Shown here one piece after another: positions 22,987 to 37,529 of a DNA stretch of 64,000 bases. The number at the start of each line of letters is the position of its first letter. The first letter of the stretch is position 1. This DNA comes from Tubiluchus corallicola (lineage: Eukaryota > Priapulida > Priapulimorpha > Priapulimorphida > Tubiluchidae), in the NCBI GenBank assembly GCA_030141605.1, contig JAQGDQ010000210.1, positions 320,553-384,552 of the forward strand, given 5' to 3'. A program made the position numbers and the translations under genes. Under the pieces are notes generated by a model. The model searched no databases. It saw only the letters and a list, made by a program, of their open reading frames with translations, and was not told where the DNA came from.

Positions 22987-23115
22987 GGCTTCCAATTTTC
23001 ACGAAGTAAACAAAAATGGCGGAAAGGGATCGTGAGCTTTGTTAATACGCATAGCGTTCACAGGCACATGGAAGCAGTCAATAAGCATTACGCATGAGGG
23101 ATCACGCATTTCGCA

Positions 23116-24059
23116 TTGTTTACCTTAATCTCGTAGACCACTAGATACTACTGTGTGTGCAAACTCAAGATGTTTGTTTTTTCTTTTTGCTTTCAATAGG
23201 GTTAATGGAGTAAACATTGGAACTATCTCGAAGCTGTAAAGTTCGTTTCCTTTCGATAAATTCCTACCCACCCCTTTCTTATATACCATTCCCTTTCTGG
23301 CTCTGACAATAATATTTAGTGAATTGCAACCATTCTTACGATCATTATTAATGTTATGGTCAAAACTTGCAAAACCAAAAACATTTTTCATTTCTTTTTA
23401 CTTTTTTACCAATTATCGAGTTTTCGCTCTCAGGTGGCAATGATTTTACGTTTTTCTACAAACCGCCCTAACCAAGATCAACAGCAATTCAGGTTATGGG
23501 ACTACAGTAAGACGGTGGAAATAAGAGTTGCTTTACACGTCCTGAGAAATCGAATTCATATAACTAATTTGCTAGTATCTGTTGATTTTCCATGAAATCA
23601 TGTGAGATTCAGTGAAATAATTTTCTAGTAGAGAACTGCACAGTTAAGAAACCCGACAGAAAAAATAGATTTCTAAGTTGTTCCACATCTACGAATGTCT
23701 GAGGCAAGTCTATAGAACCAGAAAGGAGAAAGCATCTTACATAAAAGTAGCATTAAAAGAGACGCCTAATGTAGCAAAGGACTTTCGGTGAGCAAATGAC
23801 TGCACAATTTACCCCAAATCAAACTCAACCAGATTGACTATTTGTTGGAAGATGTACTCCAACAAAGTCAAATTATCGATTTATAAAGACAGAGGATAGC
23901 TTTAGGTGTCAGGTAATTAGAAGCATGATACAAGCGCCCACTTCTTTTCATATGTTCTTAATTACTTCTTTAGAATATTTCTGTCTTTCAATATAAGCCT
24001 GATCAAAACGGAAAAGCGTCCGTATTTCCATATATTGTTACAGGCACCGTTATGATGAC
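23116..24059. other. Intergenic, nothing recognised
   Basis: AT-rich; no supported feature. Confidence 0.4.
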
Positions 24060-24466
24060 AAGAGAATGATCCAAGCTTAGTCTTCTTCGCATTACTGTGA
24101 TGCACCAGCCGCTGACCAAACACAAGCCAATTCAAGATCTCATTTAAACATTTGAGATGCTTCTAGTTGAGCATTGTCAAGCGGCACGCTTGTGCATTAC
24201 ATAAGAGTATGATCATCAGCATAGGTAGCATGTTTAGAAAGTACGGAGTTTGGCTGATCGCTGATGAACATTAGAAACAAAATAGGGTAGTAGTACAGAC
24301 GCTTGGGGAACACCCGAATTGATTTTACATACTGATGAAGACTGTCCTTTTTAAACAACTTGCAATCTGGGATTGCTGAGATAAGATGATATAATATCCT
24401 GTGCGATTGTAGTTTCTGAAGTAAACATCTGCGCCAGATTTTGTCGAAAGCATTTGGGGACATCAA
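24060..24466 (-). mobile_element. LINE reverse transcriptase fragment
   Basis: The minus-strand frame at 24197-24466 has AFDKIWRRCLLQKLQ (RT domain 3-like) and ends ATYADDHTLM, the YADD catalytic box. Beyond that box stop codons interrupt, though LDNAQLEASQMFK still looks like the following RT region. A decayed CR1/Jockey-like fragment, cut on its upstream side next to family A at 24525. Confidence 0.8.
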
Positions 24467-24524
24467 AGGCTATTAATCTAGTCTCTCCTTGGCAGTCCAC
24501 AGCTCTAATATGCATAGCATTAAA

Positions 24525-25140
24525 CGAAGGCAGAATGATTTTTCATATACTACCCCATTTTCAAGTCGGATAAAAAGTATACATTTTAACACAATTAATA
24601 GAGCAAAAGCGTTTCTGATAACTAGATAATAGATTAAAAACTTAATTAACGGTGGGCGATCCCAACTATTGATGACATCACAAACTAACATAATTTTCAA
24701 CGGCAAAAATATTCCATGAGCGTGTTGCGCGTGTTTGCGAAAACGAAAATTGAAGTACAGTGTTACTATAAGATATTCGGTGTGTTGTACTAAAACTAGG
24801 CAAGTTTTAAGACAAAAATTCAAATTTCAAATTTACCGCTGCGTTTACGCATGAGCTGTCGAACGTGTGTAGCTCGTCACAAACTAACACATCTGAATTG
24901 AGAGGTACAGCACCTGTTTTTGTGCAATGCGTTTCCGAGATGCAGGCGCTAGTGCCCGTCTAACTAGCGAATGGCGAAATGCACGTAACAGCGAAGAACT
25001 AGTTGCGCAAACGAGAAATTGTGTTTGTGTTGTAATTATTCTTTCGCGTAAGTCGTTTTTGAAAAAAATACTATGTTTCCTTTCAATATTTTAAAGAGTA
25101 GATTGTTTTGACCTACAGTTTTGAACATTGGGCCGGTTTC
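24525..25140 (+). mobile_element. Dispersed repeat family A, long copy
   Basis: Near-complete match to 6925-7522, starting at CATTAAACGAAGGCAGAATG and ending in GGGCCGGTTT. The internal minus-strand open frame (about 24565-24823) is intact here too. Confidence 0.72.
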
Positions 25141-25695
25141 CAAAAAAACATAAAAAATATGCTGATATGACTTCGAGCACGAAAAGGGAGCTTGCAACTG
25201 ATGTACAAATACTTGGGAAACGGATTAAGAAGTAGTGATGGCGTAATTTAGCCACTTCATGTGGTCCAAGGTCACTAACCGTATCAACAAATGAAACCCC
25301 ACATTTAACTTCCTATTTGTCACCAACAGTAACCAAGAGAATATCTGTGAAAGTGTTGGAGTTATAATTCCTCAAAGTACAAGACCCTTTCTTGAGCTTT
25401 TAATGGCCAAGGATAATGAGCCAAAGGATGAAACTTTATGAAAAATGTCAAAAACGCTATTAGAATGGCCAAAAGCATCATTTAGTCATGGGCAGCTGTA
25501 TCCAATCATTCCCCATTTCACCAAAATTCGGTCTTGACAGAACTGACTATAATTATAAAGAGCAGTCGCTCGCGTCCAGAGAGCATTCTTGGACGGACAA
25601 GAAGAATTGAAATATAGAGAAACCCACGCCTACTAGAGACGTCTCCGTATGACAGATATCAGCAAATGCTTCAAATTCGACGGTTTTGAATTATC
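25141..25695. other. Intergenic, nothing recognised
   Basis: No supported feature. Confidence 0.35.
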
Positions 25696-25830
25696 GGTTA
25701 CGATCATAATTGTGGTTTAGCTGAGGCATGGTTGTCACACCTGGGCGCTTGGTTTCGAAATTAAGCAATGCCTGCCTGGTTAGTTAATGGATGAGTGACA
25801 ATTAGAAAAGACACCAATGCTGGTTCGCTG
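25696..25830 (+). pseudogene. Degenerate 5S rRNA-related sequence
   Basis: TTTCGAAATTAAGCAATG, then CTGCCTGGTTAGTTAATGGA and GAGTGAC follow in the same order and spacing as the central part of 5S rRNA, preceded by GGTTACGATCATAATTG in place of the 5' end. It is plus-strand and more diverged than the copy at 21331. A SINE head or 5S pseudogene. Confidence 0.5.
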
Positions 25831-27059
25831 TCTCAGTGTACATTATCTGTACACGGACTACAGTCCTTCCCTTAACCTTATTAGACCCAGCGTTTTGTGC
25901 TGGATGCCGACATTCAGGTTTTCTATGCATATAGAAAAAATACTTTAGAGCTCGTTTATGTACATCAATAAATATCGAAATAAATATATGTACCTGATAC
26001 CTGATACCGGACTGATACCTGTTATTCAAAAAAATCTAAAAATTCAGAAAGGCGTACTACCATTGCACTCTCAACTTGGTTCTATCCCGACAACAGGATG
26101 TAAATAGTTCCCCAACTTACTGTGAACCTAGTAATGAGGTTGAATTCTATCCCTGAGTAGCGAAACGTTGAAAAAATGTTTGTAATTAGGTTTTATGATT
26201 TTAATAACGTTCGTTTTATAATTTTTTATTTAATATTTATTTCTCTGAAGAAAAAACTGCAAAAACTATTTTTCCCGTTTTTTCTGCAACATTTTTTGGT
26301 TAGGAGTGGAATAGAGCTTGCTACAAAGATACTTGGGAAGAAAATGAATTATCGCTGGCGAAGGCTTGAAGGCATAAAAGAGATATTAATTTCCTTTATT
26401 AATGAGTGAAATTAAGTAAAAACGTTTGTTCTGAAAAAGTAGTAAATTAGATTTGTCGAAATGACACGCTACGTTTACAGCGATGTACCAACGCGTGAAA
26501 TTTTCTTACCTTTTTTTGTCTTTAATGGGCATTTATTCCTATGAAATCTCAGCTGCGATGTTAAAATTCAAAGATAAACGCCTTCCTATGTCTCTAAACT
26601 TTAAACAAAAATCTTGGGATGATCAAGTACACAAGATGCATTCTCCATGGACTGACTGCAGATTGGAGACGCGTAGAATTCTCTGATTAAAGCGTCTTCG
26701 TACTAAACGAACACTTGCAGCGTCTAGCTTCGATTTCAGCTCCATTATAAGGCATGTGTGTAAATCAGACTAGCGATTACGCATGCTTGAAAACTTGGCT
26801 TCTTCTGCCTAGGTACTAAAAGCATCAATCACTGAAAAATGATAAAGGGAAAAGAATAGGAGACATAAAATAACGATCAGACTGTATTTTTATGGCATGA
26901 AATTATATACGTTTAGAATTTTAAAAAAAATTAATAAAATTATTAGTTTCAGTTGAATAAAAAATACCACTATGAATGAACTGTCACATTTCCCTTCTTT
27001 TATTTTATCAATGTATTTTTTTTGCTTCTCCTTTAGCTACGATACAGTGGTATACAACG
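25831..27059. other. Intergenic, nothing recognised
   Basis: AT-rich; short open frames without domain or splice support. Confidence 0.4.
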
Positions 27060-27071
27060 AATATATTTTCC

Positions 27072-27195
27072 ATTACTACTACTATTATTATTGTTGTTGT
27101 TGTTGTTGTTGTCGTTGCTGTTGTAATTATTATTATTTTGATCATCATCATCATCATCATTATATTTTTGTTACTGTTATTATCATTGTCATAAT
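27072..27195. repeat. Compound trinucleotide run (TAC/TAT/TTG/CAT)
   Basis: Successive short runs of TAC, TTA, TTG, ATT and ATC triplets. Confidence 0.85.
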
Positions 27196-27561
27196 TTTTG
27201 TTTGTGACATTAAAACTTAACAGACTTCTTTAAATGAATATGGAAAATTCACACCTTAGTTGCGGGTGCTACTTCAGTTTCTCGGAAGGCTCTTCAAACC
27301 ATTTTGCTCCAAGCAGTAAAAAATCGACTACAAACGTTTAAGTGCCCGAAAGGGCACTTACAGTCGGTTACGTTTAACAGAATGCAGGTCCAATGAATGT
27401 CTAATTTTAAAGAATTAGCGTCTTAACAGCTTGGCACGCAAAGTGTTTATTGATAGAAAATTACTTTCGTTTGAGTCGGTGTCTATTTGTAGCTGAGTAA
27501 AAATTGCCTCAAAGAAGTGCTGACGTCATGCACGTCGGTTTACAGCTTCGTATGAATTGAT

Positions 27562-27562
<1 letters not shown>
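27196..27562. other. Intergenic with a short hairpin
   Basis: AAGTGCCCGAAAGGGCACTT at about 27340-27359 is a short perfect hairpin (AAGTGCCC/GGGCACTT). Nothing else recognised. Confidence 0.45.
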
Positions 27563-27790
<228 letters not shown>

Positions 27791-28885
27791 TCTGTTGTTC
27801 ATCACCTATTCCTTTTCTCTTTTATTCTTCAATCTTCTTAACAATGCAAATGGGAAAGCCGACAATTGTACGGTATGAGGCAATTATGCGATATAAAAAA
27901 ACAAAATTTTTCGTTGTTTTCGATTTCTTTTAAATATTTTACATGTATCATTTCTAGTAGTAATACATGGACTACAGGTGAACTTGAAGCGTAGACAGAG
28001 ACAAAATAACAGTGTAGTTGAATCTGATAAAATATTTGCCAGTTATTTTAACAACAAAAATGCAGAACAAATATTACTAAATCGTCTAAGCATGCTGTTC
28101 ACAAATGGATGTAAGTACGTGAGTTATAATTAACCGACACTCAATTCACTCATTTTTCTGCAATGAGTGTAAATTTATCTTTTGCTTTACACGGAATGCG
28201 TAAAGTTTTTTCTTTTTTTGAAAACGCGAGAAAATCTAAGAAGCCGCGTCTTCTATTGACAGAAAGACATGAAAAAATTTGTGATAACTGATTTGTTTGT
28301 TGCAATATAGGTATTAATTAAGGCTTAATTAATTTAACCTGATTCATTGAATGTATTACTCAAGGGGATTTTTCGCTAGGAAATTACTCATAACTGGTTG
28401 CTACATAAAAAGCACAAATAAAACCTTATCAGTATCTGTCTCTTATCAACAACAAATCATATAACAATTTAACCTTTTCTGCAGTTGCCAATTTTTAAAT
28501 AAAGAACGGGTCTTAGCGCTCTACGTCGTATAAATGTAATGTCAGTAAGTGCTTTGCTGATCAAGGCGTGTCAGAGAGAAAGGAAATTTGTCTGCGCAGC
28601 AAAATTACGTCAGTTCCTGTCTACTTTCGCCATTCGTCTTTACTAACCTCAACACAAACAACTTTTAGAAAATGTGTAACCAGTGTCTGCTCATCTCATC
28701 TTAGCTTGTCTTGAACATAAATGCCTAATTATTTTCTAACATTCGCATATGATTTATAATGTGCATCGTTGTAGAAGTAACATAGAAGTGACGTTGTAGT
28801 TGTAGAATTTCCAACGTCCACACAATATTGTTGAAGTAAACTCAGTCCGATCTGTTCCGAGCGTCCTACATTTACTTTATGTTAC
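27791..28885. other. Intergenic, nothing recognised
   Basis: AT-rich; no supported feature. Confidence 0.4.
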
Positions 28886-28960
28886 CAGGGCCGGCCTTAG
28901 GTAATTGGAGGCCCTAGGCGAAGTGAATGTGGTAGCCCCAAATGAAATAGAAAAATAAAA
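28886..28960. mobile_element. hAT-like terminus
   Basis: CAGGGCCGGCCTTAGG followed by GGAGGCCCTAGGCGAAG is the kind of end seen in hAT-like non-autonomous elements. The other end was not found; a GA microsatellite follows. Low confidence in class. Confidence 0.35.
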
Positions 28961-28992
28961 AATAAATACGAAAAAAATAAAATTACGCAATT

Positions 28993-29137
<145 letters not shown>

Positions 29138-29382
29138 TGTTACCAAGTGTGCAAGATGCAAACAGCCCAGATTACAAATGTCTTAGTAAAACAAATTAAT
29201 TCGTCATAATTAATGCAGACCTACGCATACTGTTATAATATTAAAGCGTTAGTGAATAGCATTTAGCAGTATCCTAGCTTCTAAGTGTCCAGGGCTTGGC
29301 TTTAATTAATTATTGAGGGTCATACATGCAAATATGTCACTCAAAAATGCAGTTCTAAACTAATTATGAAATACACGCGTAG

Positions 29383-30057
29383 TGTTAAAGCACAAGAAAA
29401 CCCTCAACTTACATAAAGATTAAAAAATTCGTCTTGAAACTTTATACCACTTGCATACTGCCTTTTTGCATATTAGACTTGCGTAGGCAATAACCATGTA
29501 TAAAACATGTAAATTTAAACTCCCGCAATGACCGTTATACGCGACCATTTTGACGACGGGTCATTTAAAACAAGTGTAGATAAGATTCTGTAAAGATTGA
29601 AAAAATAATCAGAGCATTCGTAACGCACGCGCCACTAACTAAGTAAAATTTTAAATTACTGTATCTTGTCAATAAGATTAAAATACGTTTTTGGTTAGTG
29701 AGTGGTGCACCCTGGAGGGTGAGTCAGCGACATTTTACAAATTGGTGAAATCATTTTAAATAATTAATAATTTTCTTTTCTAGTTACGTAAATCTTTCAA
29801 GCAGGTAAGCGAAAATCTAAGCACTATAATTTTTCAAGGAAAGTTTTTTTGGAGCATAGTTTAACATATTAACATATACTTTTCTTCTCCTGATTTACGT
29901 TTGCGTGATGTAATGGCGCCGTCAGAACAGTATTGCGGGAAGTTTAAAATGAAAACAAAAAAAGTCTTTTCAACGCGAGTACGATATACGCGTAAAATTT
30001 CTATTAAGTAATATAATTTCTTAAGGCGATTTTTCTGAAACCTATTTTAGGTACCCC
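29383..30057 (+). mobile_element. Dispersed repeat family C, full-length copy
   Basis: Starts AAAGCACAAGAAAACCCTCA and ends CTATTTTAGGTACC; about 670 bp. It is matched along its whole length by 39966-40636 and in part by 37530-37970, 45240-45830 and (minus strand) 62935-63315. A shared central motif is GTGAGTGGTGCACCCTGGAG. No protein frame; a non-autonomous element of unknown class. Confidence 0.75.
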
Positions 30058-30977
30058 ATCCATAGTACTTACATATCCATAGCTACATCTAGTGAAAAAT
30101 ATCTGATCACATTATATTTGAAACAGGTATTTATAATATGGACATGAAAAGATAAAAATGTTTATTACCTGCTAAAGCTAATATTTTGATCAGAAATTTT
30201 TCTAAATATAAAGTAAGAGTCCAATTGTTTAAAACATTTTGTACAAATGTTTATAGGTCGTCGCTCCTTTGTAGATATTCATTTCGGCAATTTAAGGTTA
30301 CATACAATAATTGTATTAGGAATAATAATTGTATTGCGCTCGGCAAAAGTGTATAGATCGAAATATTTTTATTTTGATGCCATATTACGAAAATGTTGTT
30401 ATTCACTTATGACAAGATGTTATGCATGTTATGCTGTCTAAGGAATTCAGATATTCTGATTACATCAAAATCACGCAACTTTTGACGATTAACATTGTAC
30501 CTGTGATTCGCTGCATTTTAACTAAAATTTCTAATAGGTAAATATTTACTTTTTATCATATAATTTTTGGAAATTTTAACTTTTTACTGCAAATATGTTT
30601 TATGAACTTCGTGCTTGAAATAAAATAACTTACTTATTTACTTACTTTCTTATAGCTTCGACTTGCATAAACAACTTGAGGTTTTATATTACGTAAATAA
30701 AAATCAAGCAAATAAGAACTTTGATGGTTTCGTAACATCTTCAAGGACATAATTCTCGTAACTCTAGCAAGGTATTGAAACATCATATGTGTAGAGCAAC
30801 GTTATGCCAAAGGTGACTCTGACTTTACATTGAATTTTTCCAATTTATTTAAGAATGATCCTCTCCTTCTAAACTTTAGTAGCGTAAGATAATATGTAAC
30901 TTATGACATGATAATATATAATCATGTCACTTATTATGTTGTTGCTGCTAAACCAGAGGAAACGAAATGCTTGATAG
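30058..30977. other. Intergenic, with a short palindrome
   Basis: AT-rich. An inverted repeat lies around 30898-30939 (ACTTATGACATGAT / ATCATGTCACTTATT). Nothing else. Confidence 0.4.
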
Positions 30978-31640
30978 AGCAGAAATAGCAGTTTGAGAAA
31001 GACTTCAGTAAATTCAAGGGCCCTTCTCGCTGACCGAGAACATTCTTGTCGCAAGCCTTTCGCTAACTTCGGATTTCTACTAAATTGTATCCAAATTTGT
31101 TCATTAATTTCAAAACGTTTATTCAGGTCATTAACTTATCACGTGATTAGCAGCCTTTCCATCACGTGATGTTCGTCTATACGACGCTGCTAAGCACGTG
31201 ACTGGTAGCAAGCTGTTCCAGATGAAGCTATGCAAGTTTGTTTACGTGACTGTCGTTGTCCGATTATATTTAGCAATTTCCGGGACACAAAACCTGACAA
31301 ACGACAAATCTAACGAAGAGAAATAGCAGTTGGTGAAAAGCCTGCGTAAATTCAAGAGCCCTTTTCTTTGACCTAGAAAATTCTTATTTTTCGCCAACTT
31401 CTAACTTACACTAAATTATACATGAGTCTTTACATTTGGCCATTTATTTCAAAATGTTTATTGCGGTCATTTTGTCTTTCCATAATTTTTCATCACGTCA
31501 CATTCGTCTGCGAGACGTCTGCTAAGCACGTGACTGGTAACCATCTGCTCCAGAAGCCATGCGACTTTGTTTACGTGACTCTCGGTAATTTGTTTACGAT
31601 TATATTCGGTAATTTCCGGGACACGAAACCTGTCAAACGA
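30978..31640 (+). repeat. Diverged tandem duplication of about 330 bp with CACGTG sites
   Basis: Units 30978-31316 and 31317-31640 share CAGTTTGAGAAA/CAGTTGGTGAAA, TGCTAAGCACGTGACTGGTA, TTTGTTTACGTGACT and AATTTCCGGGACAC. CACGTG palindromes are at 31140, 31163, 31195 and 31527. A 143-codon open frame overlaps the second unit but has no support as a gene. Confidence 0.8.
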
Positions 31641-33572
31641 AATCAGTGGAGGTGCGTAGGCAGTATAAAGTTTCTTGAAACCCACGGATATATCGATTGG
31701 TGCCTTTCCTCAAGGAAATCTGCATGCAGTAATCCAAGTTGTTATATGGTTTTTAGTGAACATGTGAATCTTACTTATTGCAACACAGTTTCATTTGAAA
31801 CTGTAGACAATGAGATAGGTTGTTCATTCGCTTTTGGGCTGTTGCAAGCTTAAATGGGAAGCGGTGATAATCTTGGATAAACCCTGTGTTTAACTCGGAA
31901 GAAACAGTTAAAAAATGTCTCGGAAAAAGTTTAAGTATAGTGATCACTCACTGTTATTTAGTGAGGAACTATCGCGTATGTATGCCTGGGAAGGGACGTC
32001 AGTGGTCACGTGCTGTCGGTATCCAATCGCCGTTTTTGTTGCTTAATTACTGCCGCATACAAGCTAACAGTGGAGTTTATGGCTTTATGCCTTTGTGGTT
32101 TTTACTTCTTAAAAGTCTTAATTTGTCTGAGAGTGTCCACCTCATCCCAGATGCTCAAGCATAATAACAAGAAAACGGGCAAAATGCTGGAAAAGGGGGA
32201 TTTTTGGATCAATTTTCTTCCCATGCCCATATTTCAAAGATAAACAGACAACATTAATGATACGACAATTGACATCAAACATATTGGTTTATCGCTCCAT
32301 CCCCGCTGCAACGTAAGCACGCTCTGCAGCATTCGGGACAACAGCTCACGCTGAACAACAACAACTCTAGAAACTAAATTAAACTAAACTAAACAGCACG
32401 ACAGTCACAACTAATGTCTAATCAGCAGACGAACTGATTGCACTTTTTCATAAACACAAATTTGCGAAGCAGCAGCTATTTTAACACCGAAATTAACACT
32501 TCAAGTAGCCGAAAAATGACTTTTCAATTTAACCAGAATGTAGAGACGAAGTTTCAAAGTACTACAAAATACAGAGACATAAATATAATAAAGAAACTAA
32601 GCCAGTTAGCCTTGCTTTGCAATAAACAAGTAACAAAAATATTAAGTCTTTCTTGCATTTAAACATACGAACAGCAAGCCTGCCATGTGTTTTTCTATAT
32701 TACATGTGCTCGTCTGCAAGTTTTATTAAATTTTTGTATTTTTCCGTTTGTCAGGCTACGGAAATGGCATAAATTTGACTGTTCCATTCCATAGAACGAC
32801 CCTTATATTGAATGCCCAAGTCACATAAATTCCTATGGTATCTTTTTATCTTGATTGTAACCGGAAAATAGTGTACAATTAGCTAATATTACATTGATGT
32901 ATAATATAAGTTTTGACCACATTTGAATTTATTTTGACTGTGAAGATCTCATTGGGGTTTGTTAAACTGGCCAGAAAAGAAAACATTTTGTTTTGTCCTT
33001 ATTTAAAGTTAATCAAATAGTTGTTTTTATCTAACTTGCAAAGCCATAAACTAAACTAAACTGCGTATTTTCTTGATTGCAAAATGGTTTAATCAGCAAC
33101 TTATAGACGTAAGCGTTGTGCATTTCTTCCTATAAACTAAACTAGACTATATATTTCCACTAATTCACTTGCAATTTCAATTGACAATAATAAAATCTAG
33201 AACCAAGTCAATATTTCTCCCGGTAAGTAATGAAAAGTTGAGCATTTTTCATAACAGCGTTAGACGGAGCTGTAGCTAAATGTCCCGAACGTACCTGCTG
33301 CAGGGGTGTGTGAAATACCTTGCAGGCTGATTGGGCAGTCAATAAAAAATGATTGACATTATGTTAGACGTCAATTAATAAGCCAAGCATCATTAAACTG
33401 AAAATCCAAACTGGTGCTGCGGTGTCGTTGCATGAGCAACTTGTATGAAGACTAAGCCATAAAGTTTTGCACCAACAAAATTAGACCAGCTATAGTTGCA
33501 TGATGTCAACAACTGCAGCAGATATAAGAACAAATAAGTAGCAATTTTAATAAATGTTGGTATTTTGAAATT
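31641..33572. other. Intergenic, nothing recognised
   Basis: AT-rich; no supported feature. Confidence 0.4.
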
Positions 33573-34502
33573 AAAGATATTATTAACAAATATAAAATTG
33601 ACCTAAATGTAGTTGATATAACTTCAGTCAAAAAGTCTAAATGGAACAAGTACATAAAAAGTAATGTAATGTATACGCTCAAACCAAAGTTGCGTTCCCA
33701 TATCTATGTTAGTTTATTCTGCAAAATACAAATTTTCTCTAGTCTACAATTACTACCTCTACAAAACTACTGAAATAAGTGCTAGAAAATAAGTGCTACA
33801 GATTACTACGTTACACTAAAAAGCTAACATGTATACATACATTGTTGGTCCAATATTGAGTCGAGAAAAAGCCAGAAGGTCAGTAAAAGGTAGCAGTATA
33901 ATTAATGTACATTTTAAATGTAACAGAGACGTGTGTACATAACAAGTTCCACCTATAACAATGTCAGAGTAGAAAAAGTAGTCTAGCTTGTTGAACTACA
34001 GTCTAATATATTGTGGCTTCTAATGCATATATTACCTTGGGAAGGGGTAAATGACCAAAACATTTGTACCTGCAACAAGTGAAATTAATTTGTTTATCAC
34101 AAATTAACTTAAAGTTAAAACAGAAAACATGAAAAAATTAAGATTTCTAAAAAAAACAGTTTTCAAAGGCAAGACCATGTGTTAAAATATCATTTAGACG
34201 AGACGAGAGAAATTATGGCGAAAAGGTTAAATATGATTGACCTAAAAACAAATTTTAAAAACTCGTATAAGGAAGGTTTGAAATGTCCATTCTGTCATTT
34301 TCCAGATGATACTACAGAACGTATGTTTGAATGTAGTGAATGTAGATCAATATACATTAATAAATGGGAATTATTTGTGCCAGATGTTAATGATACCTAC
34401 ATAGATAAATTGAGAAAAGTTCGATTGTATACATGTCACAGAGCTGTCGCAGCTGAAAGTGAAATGAAGGACGAATCAACAGTAATAGTAATTGTTGACT
34501 GA
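33573..34502 (+). mobile_element. LINE ORF2 remnant, C-terminal zinc-knuckle end
   Basis: The first segment reads KDIINKYKIDLNVVDITSVK and continues KKSKWNKYIKSN, like the post-RT region of LINE ORF2. After a non-coding gap, the frame at 34179-34502 has LKCPFCHFPDDTTERMFEC, a CxxC...C zinc-binding end typical of LINE ORF2 C termini. Two segments of one decayed insertion, or two overlapping fragments. Confidence 0.7.
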
Positions 34503-34739
34503 TGGAAAAAAAGAAATTTATGTGTATAAAGTGAACAAAATACGCGTTTTTGATCTTGCAAATTGGTGCTTTTTATTGATGTCAGTTTGCTCGCCGTTTT
34601 GTGAAGAGGATCGCATGTATCCACGGTACCCACCGCGGTCCTCAGTAGCTGTGGAAATACCAGCAGCATAAATAACACTACCATGACATTTTCATTGGCA
34701 TCATATATTGAAGATAGTGATAAACTCAGAACGCATAAC

Positions 34740-35035
34740 TTTTCAAAAATACTTATAGAATGGAAAATTATTGTTTGACTGGTATCCCAAAACATGTCCA
34801 AACTACTTTAACAATATTTCGTATTAGTGCTCATAAATTAGCAATTGAAATCGGTAGATATCATAAACCGAAAAAATACCTGTTAGAGCAACGAGTATGC
34901 AAAAATTGTTGTTTGAATAAAGTGGAGGATGAACTACATGTAATTACTGAATGTCTACGTTATGCTCATATAAGAGAGGAATGTTTTGGTACTCTCTCTG
35001 ATTTTTGGTTCCAACTTTCACTATATGCCTCCTAA
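34740..35035 (+). mobile_element. Second LINE ORF2 C-terminal fragment
   Basis: Reads TIFRISAHKLAIEIGRYHKP, then RVCKNCCLNKVEDELHVITEC: the IExGR, CxxC and ELHxxxEC pattern found at the end of many LINE proteins. It is of a different type from the fragment just upstream. Likely 3' UTR follows to about 35400. Confidence 0.8.
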
Positions 35036-36712
<1,677 letters not shown>

Positions 36713-36869
36713 ACTTTTTACCTGTGTTACAAAACTTAAGCTCTTAAGTCCTGTAGGAAACTCAGTAGTACCTGCACAGCTGTTTTATGTTATTTCATGT
36801 TCATTAAAATGTACATTAAAAGATAATCTATAAAACAATGAAAATATGAATGTGGGGAGAGACATAAAG

Positions 36870-37405
36870 AGACAAGCTGCTTACATACGCCTATCGTACA
36901 CAAGCCTTTTATCAAAATTCAAAAACTTCAATCTATTTTTGAAACGTTTAAAATTGCTTGCTGCAGTACCTTACTCAGCTGGGTAAGGAATTCTATACTT
37001 GAATAACACGGTTGGACAAGAAAAACCAAAAACCTTTGTATTCGTTCTACAAACATACAGTCTGAGATTATGGTTACTTTTTGTGCTATCAGTAAAAGCT
37101 CTCGTAAAAAATCTAAATCAACATCCTTATGTACTATTTTAACTATTTTGCAACACGTGACCAAATCGTTTAGTAATCGTCTCTCCACTAAGATCGTATT
37201 AGAAGGAATTTGAGTCTGTCTGCATATGTTTCGTACATGGGCCTCACATAAACTTTAAATGCTTTAACGAGAACGTTGCTGTTTTTAGTACTGAAAACGC
37301 GAAATATCACGTTTGTTATTCTATTGGTGCGGGTAGAAATTTCAATACAGTGTGCTTTTACCTTTAAGTCGTTAGACACCATAATACCCAGTGACCCACA
37401 CCTGT
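36870..37405 (-). mobile_element. CR1/Jockey-like LINE, C-terminal remnant
   Basis: The minus strand reads CGSLGIMVSNDLKVKAHC, then VLVKAFKVYVRPMYETYADR, matching the LGVxxSxDLK...YVRPxxEY region that follows the RT domain. Downstream frames continue with stops and shifts (RIQRFLVFLVQP). Decayed pseudogene. Confidence 0.75.
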
Positions 37406-37529
37406 GACACTAAAATTGATAAGGAATAGAGGCAATAGCATATCAGTGTTTCTATGAAATATATATTAATTACAGCGTAGAACCAAACTACGTGGGACGT
37501 TAATAACCCGTAAAGCTAAAAAATCGTCT

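Larger units (their letters stand above)
22226..23115 (-). mobile_element. Composite: Harbinger-like fragment with internal RTE tail
   Basis: Imperfect inverted ends rich in ATGCGTAATGCG-type motifs lie near 22230-22250 and 23083-23118. Inside, on the minus strand, are an N-terminal PIF/Harbinger-like fragment (about 22750-22986) and an RTE-like reverse transcriptase tail (22358-22747). The order suggests a DNA transposon derivative that received an RTE insertion, but boundaries are approximate and no target duplication was found. Confidence 0.45.

Noticed and set aside
31422-31853. 143-codon plus-strand frame
   Set aside because: It crosses the edge of the tandem duplication, is not kept in the other unit, and has no domain or splice support.
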